Of a stretch of 64,000 bases of DNA, positions 44,464-50,888 are shown one piece after another (positions within the stretch are counted from its first letter, which is position 1; each line of letters begins with the position of its first letter). The translations under genes and the position numbers were made by a program. Under the pieces are notes generated by a model, which saw only the letters and a program-made list of their open reading frames with translations, had not been told where the DNA came from and did not search any database. This DNA comes from Clostridia bacterium (GTDB lineage: Bacteria > Bacillota > Clostridia > Christensenellales > CAG-917), in assembly GCA_017553325.1 (NCBI GenBank), contig JAFZMH010000002.1:1-64000 (forward strand), read 5' to 3'.

Positions 44464-44574
44464 TCAATCTTCAAATTTCGGAGGCAAAAAAACGATTTCA
44501 ACAGTCTCGGCTGTCGAAATAGATAAAAGAAAAAAATAAAATAAGGCACGAATTGTGCCAATAAGGAGAAAAAA

Positions 44575-45771
44575 ATGAAAAAGAAAGGTTTGATTCTTGC
44601 GACCATCGTTATGGTAGTTGTGCTCGTCGCATCACTCACGACTGCTACATACGCATGGTTCACGTCAACGGCAACAGCGACGATTTCTCAAATGAACGTC
44701 ACGACAAGCGCCGCACAAGGTTTGCAGATTGCCGCAGTAAAGTACAACGTTTCAACGGCACCGACAACTTACAACGGCTCTTTGGAACTTGACGCAGCGT
44801 CAACACACAAGTGGTTGGGCGCGGAAGAAAACGGTTATGGTTCACAATTGTCCCTCACCAACTCTTCCGGTGAATTCTTGCTCTCCGCAATGTACGGTGC
44901 GTCCGGCAACGGTGAAGACATCTTCATCCAAACGGATACAGCAAAATTGCCGTCAGCAAGCAACCCGATGAAAGCAGGTGTCGAAAACGTCAACTACGTT
45001 GCACTTGACTTCTCACTTCTTGCAACGTCCGCAGGTACTGCGTACATCAACCAAATCTACGTCAACCCGGCAGCATTCACGGATAAGTCCGGTATGGCAG
45101 GCGCAATGAGAATCGCATTGTACACCTCCACGGCTGGAGCACCTCTTGGAAGCGGCAATCCGACTTTGTCACAAAAGATGCTCTACATCCCGTACGGCCT
45201 TACCTACAACGGCGTTTTGTTCAGCGCAACTGTTGAAGCAAACAACTATTACACCGCAGCAGGTTATGATCTCGTCTACTATGATGAAGCGAATGAAACA
45301 GGCGAAGATTATGTTCTCGGCAGTTCTATCACAACGATGACTGCAATCTCCGGCTCCTTTGATTCCACAAAGTACTACAAAGTGCTCACCAGCGCAGAAG
45401 GCGCAGATGTTGTGGCATACTTGACTGCAGATGCAGCAAAGGGCGCAGGTACGTTGAGCGCAGGTTCTCTCCAAACAGCATGGGGCGCAGATAAGGTCGT
45501 CTACGGCACAAAGACTGCATCCTCCGGCAAGACGTTGGCAGCAGTTGGTAATACAACTCCGTACGTCAACTTGGAAGCAGCAAACACAGCACTCGTCAAC
45601 CAAGCAAATACTCCTGCAGGTATCGCGTCTCTCGGTGCAATGACCGCAAACCAAGTCATCTATGGACGTTTGGTCATCTGGTTCGAAGGTGAATCCGCAG
45701 CATGTATTCAAGAGTTCTCAGGCGGTGGCGCTCAAGTCACGGTAAACTTCAGCCTTGAGCCGAATGCATAA
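44575..45771 (+). CDS. TasA/camelysin-like secreted fibre protein A
   Basis: A 398-residue exported protein. The N-terminus has MKKK, a hydrophobic core (about 5-24) and TTATYAWFTSTATATIS, the signal type cut by SipW-class peptidases. The mature part is rich in Ala, Gly, Ser, Thr and Tyr, nearly Cys-free, beta-rich in appearance, and ends YGRLVIWFEGESAAC...VTVNFSLEPNA. Relatives such as TasA form matrix fibres. Codon choice (many GCA, AAC, TCC) differs from flanking genes, and the consensus promoter suggests high expression. It is a close paralogue of the gene at 46177, which faces it. Fibre formation is inferred from class. Confidence 0.78.
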   Translation: MKKKGLILATIVMVVVLVASLTTATYAWFTSTATATISQMNVTTSAAQGLQIAAVKYNVSTAPTTYNGSLELDAASTHKWLGAEENGYGSQLSLTNSSGEFLLSAMYGASGNGEDIFIQTDTAKLPSASNPMKAGVENVNYVALDFSLLATSAGTAYINQIYVNPAAFTDKSGMAGAMRIALYTSTAGAPLGSGNPTLSQKMLYIPYGLTYNGVLFSATVEANNYYTAAGYDLVYYDEANETGEDYVLGSSITTMTAISGSFDSTKYYKVLTSAEGADVVAYLTADAAKGAGTLSAGSLQTAWGADKVVYGTKTASSGKTLAAVGNTTPYVNLEAANTALVNQANTPAGIASLGAMTANQVIYGRLVIWFEGESAACIQEFSGGGAQVTVNFSLEPNA

Positions 45772-45797
45772 TTCTGAACACTGACAACAAAACAAAA

Positions 45798-45825
45798 AGA
45801 GAGTCTTCGGACTCTCTTTTTTTTT
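45798..45825 (+). terminator. Terminator after TasA-like gene A
   Basis: AGAGAGTC-TTCG-GACTCTCT followed by a run of T. Confidence 0.93.
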
Positions 45826-45842
45826 GCGCGTTTTCACAAGAT

Positions 45843-45990
45843 ATTTCCCCTAAAGGGGAAATGGTGTAAAACCAGACCGAATTTTCGCTCGTTTATTTGC
45901 CAATCAAACAGACTTTTCAAACCGATGTTTTTGACGCAAACCTCATCCGTCTTGGCATTCTGCCAAGCCACCTTCACCAAAGGGAAGGTG
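45843..45990. repeat. Palindrome-rich REP-like stretch between the converging TasA-like genes
   Basis: It holds ATTTCCCC-TAAA-GGGGAAAT (45843-45862), then CCTCATCCGT, CTTGGCA-TTC-TGCCAAG (45951-45967) and CACCTTC...GAAGGTG (45969-45990). From memory such CCTCATCCGTC/CACCTTC palindromes are common intergenic repeats in gut Clostridia. The rest of 45826-46129 has no gene. Confidence 0.6.
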
Positions 45991-46129
45991 TGAAACAAAA
46001 GTGCAAGAAATTGCGTTTTTACGTTTTGGAGAAGAGAATGGCGTTTATTTTGCTGAAAAGGTACTGCATTTAGAATTCTTGTCATAAAAAAATCGCGTTA
46101 TTTTTTCGAGTTTTCGTTTTGTATGCAAC

Positions 46130-46157
46130 AAAAAAGCGACCTTTCGGTCGCCTTTTT
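46130..46157 (-). terminator. Terminator after TasA-like gene B
   Basis: On the - strand GCGACC-GAAA-GGTCGC followed by TTTTTT, with an A run on the other side. Confidence 0.88.
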
Positions 46158-46176
46158 GATTGTTTGTCGATTTAGA

Positions 46177-47400
46177 TTATGCAGTGACAGTCGGGTCAAG
46201 ACTGAAGTTTACCGTGACTTGAGCGCCACCGCCTGAGAACTCTTTGTTACAAGCAGCGGATTCACCTTCAAACCAGATGACCAAACGTCCATAGATGACT
46301 TGGTTTGCGGTCATTGCACCGAGAGACGCGATACCTGCAGGAGTATTTGCTTGGTTGACGAGCGCAGCATTTGCTGCTGCCAAATCTGCGTAAAGATGTT
46401 GTGGATCATTACCAACTGCTCCCAACGTCTTGCCGGAGGATGCAGTCTTTGTGCCGTAGACGACCTTATCTGCGCTCCAAGTTGCTTGGAGAGAACCTGC
46501 GCTCAACGTACCTGCGCCCTTTGCTGCATCTGCAGTCAAGTATGCCACAACTTCTGCGCCATCTGCGCTGGGGAGCACTTTGTAGTACTTTGAAGCATTG
46601 AAAGAGCCGGAGATTGCAGTCATCGTTGTGATATTACTGCCGAGAACATAATCTTCGCCTGTTTCATTCGCTTCATCATAGTAGACGAGATCATAACCTG
46701 CTGCGGTGTAATATTTGTTTGCTTCAATAGTTGCGCTGAACAAAACACCGTTGTAGGAAAGGCCGTACGGGATATAGAGCATCTTACCATTTGTTGAGAT
46801 ATCCCATGTTGGTGCGCCGCTTGCAAGAGGAGTGCCCGGAGCTGTTGCAAACAATGCGATTCTCATTGCGCCAGCCATACCGGATTTCAAAGACAACGTT
46901 GTTGGATCAACGTAGATTTGGTTGATGTACGCAGTACCTGCGGACGTTGCCATAAGCGAGAAGTCAAGCGCAACGTAGTTGAGGTTTTCCGTACCGAGCT
47001 TCATCGGGTTGGTTGCGGACGGCAAGAATGCGGTGTCTGTTTGGATAAACATGTTTTTGCCGTCGCCGGACGCGCCGTACATTGCTTCAAGCAAATATTG
47101 GCTGTTTTCTACAGATGGGGAGAGAGACAACTCGGAGCCATAACCATTTTGCTCTGATCCAACCCACTTGTGTGATGTGGTGTCAAGACTCAATGTGCCA
47201 TTATACGCTGTCGGTGCATTATTGTTGTCATAGGTGACAGCTGCAATCTGCAAACCTTTTGCGGCGCTTGTCGTGACGTTCATTTGCGAAATCGTCGCTG
47301 TTGCCGTTGACGTGAACCATGCGTATGTAGCAGTCGTGAGTGATGCGACGAGCACAACTACCATAACGATGGTCGCAAGAATCATACCTTTCTTTTTCAT
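46177..47400 (-). CDS. TasA/camelysin-like secreted fibre protein B
   Basis: A 407-residue paralogue of the 44575 product. The first 45 codons are almost identical in DNA sequence, including the SipW-type signal TTATYAWFTSTA. The middle diverges and has a few short insertions. The end keeps YGRLVIWFEGESAACNKEFSGGG and VTVNFSLDP. It has the same low Cys and Ala/Thr/Tyr-rich composition. It is transcribed toward gene A. Its leader shares blocks with gene A but has four added hairpins, and I see no good promoter upstream on this strand. It could be weakly expressed, differently regulated, or activated by recombination with the gene A leader. Confidence 0.78.
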   Translation of the reverse strand: MKKKGMILATIVMVVVLVASLTTATYAWFTSTATATISQMNVTTSAAKGLQIAAVTYDNNNAPTAYNGTLSLDTTSHKWVGSEQNGYGSELSLSPSVENSQYLLEAMYGASGDGKNMFIQTDTAFLPSATNPMKLGTENLNYVALDFSLMATSAGTAYINQIYVDPTTLSLKSGMAGAMRIALFATAPGTPLASGAPTWDISTNGKMLYIPYGLSYNGVLFSATIEANKYYTAAGYDLVYYDEANETGEDYVLGSNITTMTAISGSFNASKYYKVLPSADGAEVVAYLTADAAKGAGTLSAGSLQATWSADKVVYGTKTASSGKTLGAVGNDPQHLYADLAAANAALVNQANTPAGIASLGAMTANQVIYGRLVIWFEGESAACNKEFSGGGAQVTVNFSLDPTVTA

Positions 47401-47415
47401 TTTTTTCTCCTTATC

Positions 47416-47594
47416 GAGGCTATTTGCCTCTAATTTTTTTATTGTCTTTTTTCTCTATCTAAAAAGCTTTCGCTTTTCGGATCTATTTGTGCCTCGAGCC
47501 GCAGCGGATTTATCCGCTTTTGTTCCTGCGGCTTGGGAAATATCGCAGATATTTTTTATTTTTTTCTTTTATCTATTTCGACAGCCGAGGCTGT
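47416..47594 (-). promoter_or_regulatory. Multi-hairpin 5' untranslated region of TasA-like gene B
   Basis: In + coordinates: GAGGC/GCCTC (47416-47430), AAAAGC/GCTTTT with a GAAA loop on the sense strand (47462-47477), a nested AGCCGCAG/CTGCGGCT and GCGGAT/ATCCGC pair (47497-47533), AATATC/GATATT (47539-47553) and ACAGCC/GGCTGT (47581-47594). Serial stable stems before a structural-protein gene suggest mRNA stabilisation or regulation (inference). Confidence 0.6.
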
Positions 47595-47636
47595 AGAAAC
47601 CGTTTTTTCGGTCATTTTCCTTCCCGTGAAACATGG

Positions 47637-47667
47637 AACTATTCGCAATAGGTCAATTTTACGACGA
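47637..47667 (-). repeat. 31-bp leader repeat, right copy (inverted partner at 44433)
   Basis: Exact reverse complement of 44433-44463. The two copies lie outside the two converging TasA-like genes, making a 3.2-kb segment with inverted ends. Confidence 0.85.
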
Positions 47668-47758
47668 GATACGATAGGTATTTTCGATTTGCTCCGAAAA
47701 AAACGGGTATTTTTTGCTGAAAAAGGCACTAAATAGGGGAGTTTTTTCAATTTCTCCC

Positions 47759-47787
47759 TTGACAAAGCAGTATTTTTAACATATAAT
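47759..47787 (+). promoter_or_regulatory. Perfect-consensus sigma-A promoter and structured leader for sipW copy 1
   Basis: TTGACA, 17-bp spacer, TATAAT. The leader of about 228 nt (47794-48021) has a 9-bp stem GTATAGGTG / CACTTATAC, GGCG-TTTTA-CGCC, TTCTTGC / GCAAGAA, the 11-mer TACAGCAAAGG (47823) and two similar segments around GGCAATAAG (47878 and 47952). No known riboswitch was recognised. Confidence 0.88.
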
Positions 47788-48021
47788 CATTGTGTATAGG
47801 TGGAGATTTCGCACTTATACGGTACAGCAAAGGCATTCTCGTGAAGCGGTTTTGGCGTTTTACGCCTTCCGACAAAGGGCAATAAGCATGGCGAGATGAC
47901 GTCAATAGGGTTTTGTTCTCGGTTCTCTTCTTGCAGGGTTGCAAGAAACAAGGCAATAAGTCATGAGTCGACGGCAGAATATCAAATCTCACTGTTTGAG
48001 TGGGAATCAGGGTAGGGTTTT

Positions 48022-48996
48022 ATGAGTAAACTCGCAAACATTTTTTCCAAAAAGGAAAAGAAAGAGCTGACGCCAAAACAACAGAAGACAAGGACTATCC
48101 TCAACTGGGTTGTCAATATCGTCAGCATTATCATTATCGTTTTTGCACTTGTTGTTGCAATTTTAACAATCGTTCGTGTCTCCAACAAGAACAAGGTGAC
48201 AAGTCTTTTCGGCAACGTCTATATGACTGTTTTGACAGACTCTATGGAGCCGACTTTTAACGCGGGCGACGTATTGATTGCAAATGAGTACAACGGAGAC
48301 GGCAGAGACCTGAAGGTCGGTCAAGTCATCACTTTCAAGAGGACCATCAACGGGTATGAATCTTTCAACACCCACCGTATCCTCAAGATCGAAGCGTCTG
48401 CAACGGGCGTTCGTATCCGCACGCGCGGCGACAACCAGTATGACGCAAACGGAAATTGGCTCGATTGGCACGACTACGTCGACAATCAGGAAAATGCAAA
48501 TCTCGATATTCATCCCATCTACAACATGGAAGACATCGTCGCGGTTTGGGGTGACGTCTCGGAAGACGGTTCGGGCAACATCGTGTTCACGCCCGGCAAG
48601 CGTTTGAAGGGCGCAGGTTTCTTGTCCAAATGGTTGCAAGAAAATCCTGAAAAGCAACAAACGAGATTCTTCCTCATCATCGTTCTTCCGCTCATCGTAC
48701 TCTTTGTCGCTTACGCCTTCATCCTTGTGCGCGCTTTGATCAACGCCAAGGTCGAAAAGGAAAAAGCGGTTCAAGCCGATACGACGGTCACTGTCGACAG
48801 CCTTTCGGACGAAGAAAAGCGTCGTCTTGCAGAGGAGTATCTCGCCTCGCTAAAACAGCAGGCCGAGGCGTCTTCTCAAGACTCGCAGCCCGAAGAGGCC
48901 CACGACGCGCCTCTTGAAGAGCCTGTAGGGCCCCAAGAAGCGACGGAAGCCCCCAAGGTCGACGAACCGAACGAAGATTCTCCTGAAACATTGTAA
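48022..48996 (+). CDS. SipW-type (ER-type) signal peptidase I, copy 1
   Basis: A 324-residue membrane peptidase of the archaeal/ER branch (S26B). TM1 lies at about 27-52. The serine motif is LTDSMEPTFNAGD (Ser74). His118 in NTHRI replaces the Lys of bacterial-type enzymes, and GDN (136-138) follows. TM2 is at about 216-238. An 85-residue cytosolic tail contains DSLSDEEKRRLAEEYL (259-274) and an acidic Pro-rich end. SipW enzymes cleave TasA-class signals, and two such substrates are adjacent. The tail is far longer than in Bacillus SipW. Confidence 0.88.
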   Translation: MSKLANIFSKKEKKELTPKQQKTRTILNWVVNIVSIIIIVFALVVAILTIVRVSNKNKVTSLFGNVYMTVLTDSMEPTFNAGDVLIANEYNGDGRDLKVGQVITFKRTINGYESFNTHRILKIEASATGVRIRTRGDNQYDANGNWLDWHDYVDNQENANLDIHPIYNMEDIVAVWGDVSEDGSGNIVFTPGKRLKGAGFLSKWLQENPEKQQTRFFLIIVLPLIVLFVAYAFILVRALINAKVEKEKAVQADTTVTVDSLSDEEKRRLAEEYLASLKQQAEASSQDSQPEEAHDAPLEEPVGPQEATEAPKVDEPNEDSPETL

Positions 48997-49070
48997 TATC
49001 CGTGTCGTGGCTTTGCGCATACGTGCAAAAGTCATGACTTTTCTTTGCGTTTTTTTCATTTGTATTGCGC

Positions 49071-49122
49071 AAATCTGTGTCTGAAACAGTCGACACAGCC
49101 GTATTTGCGAACGTACGTTCGC
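49071..49122 (+). promoter_or_regulatory. Stem-loops between sipW copy 1 and the AAA+ gene
   Basis: CTGTGTC / GACACAG (49075-49081 with 49092-49098) lies inside a weaker AAAT/ATTTGC pairing, then the 16-bp palindrome GCGAACGTACGTTCGC (49107-49122). Upstream, AAAAGTCATGACTTTT (about 49028-49043) is followed by CTTTGCG and seven T. The set could act as an attenuator or processing site. Confidence 0.5.
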
Positions 49123-49138
49123 GAAAAGGAAAAACAAA

Positions 49139-50650
49139 ATGACCAACGTATTCATATTTTTAAAAGCATTTTTGGGTGCATTCTACGATAAAGGCATCGG
49201 TAGCATCTTCTGGGGATTTTTGCATATCTTCTACAACGAAGGCTACCGCGACGCATTCGCCAACTATACCGCCAATTTCTCGGGCGGTGAATGGGCGGTT
49301 GCGATTCTGTTCATCGTACTCATCGTAGCCGTCGTCGTGGCTCTCCTCGTACTTGCGATTTTGGGTCTCAGGAAACTTGCTCGACTTTCAAAGTCGAAGG
49401 TTTTGCCGCAGGACCTCGTCGAAGAGTGCGCCAACCTCAAGAAACAACTTATCAAGATGTCCGCAGAGAAGGATCGTATTCTCGGCATGCGCGTCTCAGA
49501 CGTCGGCAACTACAACGGCGAAGAGGGCGAGGAAGAAAACAAGGACGCCGCAAAAGCAGGCGAGTCCCGTTTCTACAAACTCACCGAAATCGACAAGATT
49601 TACGCCGACTACGTTCCGCCTGTCTTTGACGACGAGATGACGCTCACGGAGTTCTGCGACAAGTTCCGCAACTTCGCGTGCTCCAAGATGAGGTTGTTCT
49701 ATCAACCGCGTATCATAAGGCTTTTCGTCGCGGGTATGTCGACTTCGCGTCTTATCATCCTGCAAGGTATTTCAGGTACAGGTAAAACGTCGCTCCCGCA
49801 CGCTATGGGCATCTTCCTCAACAATCCGACGACAATCGCGTCCGTCCAGCCTTCTTGGCGTGACCGTACCGAGCTTTTCGGCTACTTCAACGAATTCACC
49901 AAGCGCTTCAACGAAACCGAAGTTTTGAAGAAGATGTACGAGGCAACCTGGAACGACCAAATCTACCTCACGGTTCTCGACGAAATGAACATCGCGCGTG
50001 TCGAGTACTATTTCGCGGAAATGTTGTCCATTCTCGAAATGCCTTCCCGTGACGAGTGGATTGTCGACCTCGTCCCGTCAGGCTGGCCCAACGACCCGTT
50101 GCATATCGAAAAAGGACGTTTCAAACTTCCGCAAAATATGTGGTTCATCGGCACCGCAAACAACGACGACTCGACCTTCGCCATTTCGGATAAGGTCTAC
50201 GACCGTGCTATGCCTATCAACATCAACAGCAAAGGTATTGCCTTTGAAGCGGAATATCAGGAGCCGATTTTCATCAGCTACAAGCACCTCGAAGCCGAGT
50301 TTAAAAAGGCGCAAGAGGAGTACAAAGTCCCGCAGGAAATTCTTGACAAAATCAACCAGTTGGACGACTACGTCATCGAGCACTTCAGACTCGCGTTTGG
50401 AAACCGTATCGTCAAGCAGCTCAAAGAGTTCGTTCCGTCCTATTGCGGCTGCTGCGGCGGCATAAGCGGTTTGCTCGACGGTCTCGACTACGTCCTCTGC
50501 AACAAGATCTTCCGTAAGTTCGAATCACTCAACTTGTCCTACATCCGTGACGAAATCGACGGTCTTATCTTGTACCTCAGCGAACTCTTCGGAGAAGAAG
50601 AGATGCAAGAGTCGAAGGAATATATCAACCGCTTGAAGAAACTCTTCTAA
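49139..50650 (+). CDS. Membrane-anchored McrB-like AAA+ ATPase
   Basis: A 503-residue protein. It has a hydrophobic N-terminal region and a clear helix at about 53-77, a coiled linker, then an AAA+ domain (about 165-480). Walker A is GISGTGKTS (210-218). Walker B is LTVLDEMNIARVEYYFAEML, the McrB-type form. SWRDRTELFGYFN (239-251) is the McrB-type insert, and sensor 1 is FIGTANNDDS. McrB proteins normally drive a McrC nuclease in restriction of modified DNA. Here the domain is tethered to the membrane and the next gene lacks a visible nuclease. A role in remodelling or driving envelope assembly is inference. A CGCC cysteine cluster sits near 432. Confidence 0.72.
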   Translation: MTNVFIFLKAFLGAFYDKGIGSIFWGFLHIFYNEGYRDAFANYTANFSGGEWAVAILFIVLIVAVVVALLVLAILGLRKLARLSKSKVLPQDLVEECANLKKQLIKMSAEKDRILGMRVSDVGNYNGEEGEEENKDAAKAGESRFYKLTEIDKIYADYVPPVFDDEMTLTEFCDKFRNFACSKMRLFYQPRIIRLFVAGMSTSRLIILQGISGTGKTSLPHAMGIFLNNPTTIASVQPSWRDRTELFGYFNEFTKRFNETEVLKKMYEATWNDQIYLTVLDEMNIARVEYYFAEMLSILEMPSRDEWIVDLVPSGWPNDPLHIEKGRFKLPQNMWFIGTANNDDSTFAISDKVYDRAMPININSKGIAFEAEYQEPIFISYKHLEAEFKKAQEEYKVPQEILDKINQLDDYVIEHFRLAFGNRIVKQLKEFVPSYCGCCGGISGLLDGLDYVLCNKIFRKFESLNLSYIRDEIDGLILYLSELFGEEEMQESKEYINRLKKLF

Positions 50651-50750
50651 AAAACAGCGCGAGGAAGCGCCTGATCGTGTACGCTTTTGTACACCGGGTC
50701 TGTCGCTCAAAGCACCATTCCTTGTCATACGTCTCCATCGCGCGGTTTTT
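50650..50750 (+). repeat. Intergenic inverted-end element, copy 6
   Basis: The left arm AAAAACAGCGCGAGGAAGCG follows the AAA+ gene stop. The right arm CTCCATCGCGCGGTTTTT ends at 50750. The inner hairpin is GTGTACGCTTTTGTACAC (about 50678-50695), followed by CCATTCCTTGTCATACG. It is the shortest copy (101 bp). Confidence 0.65.
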
Positions 50751-50827
50751 GAACGTCCGGTGTGGACGGGCGAAAACACGCCGAGCACTCTTTCGGATGG
50801 GCGCAAGAACAAAACGCACAAACAAAA

Positions 50828-50850
50828 TTATACATACTTTGTATGTATAA
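50828..50850. repeat. Perfect 10-bp hairpin with TTT loop
   Basis: TTATACATAC-TTT-GTATGTATAA, 38 nt before the start of the 850-residue gene. It belongs to the small-hairpin family. Confidence 0.65.
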
Positions 50851-50888
50851 AACATAACAAACAAACACATTGCTCATAAGGGAAAACT

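Noticed and set aside
44300..44574. c-di-GMP riboswitch in the TasA and sipW leaders
   Set aside because: The conserved core of class I (GGGACGCAAAGCC-type) is absent, and I could not build the class II fold. The leaders are reported only as structured.
45843..45990. Insertion sequence or prophage remnant between the TasA genes
   Set aside because: No transposase or integrase fragment is present. The palindromes fit small intergenic repeats.
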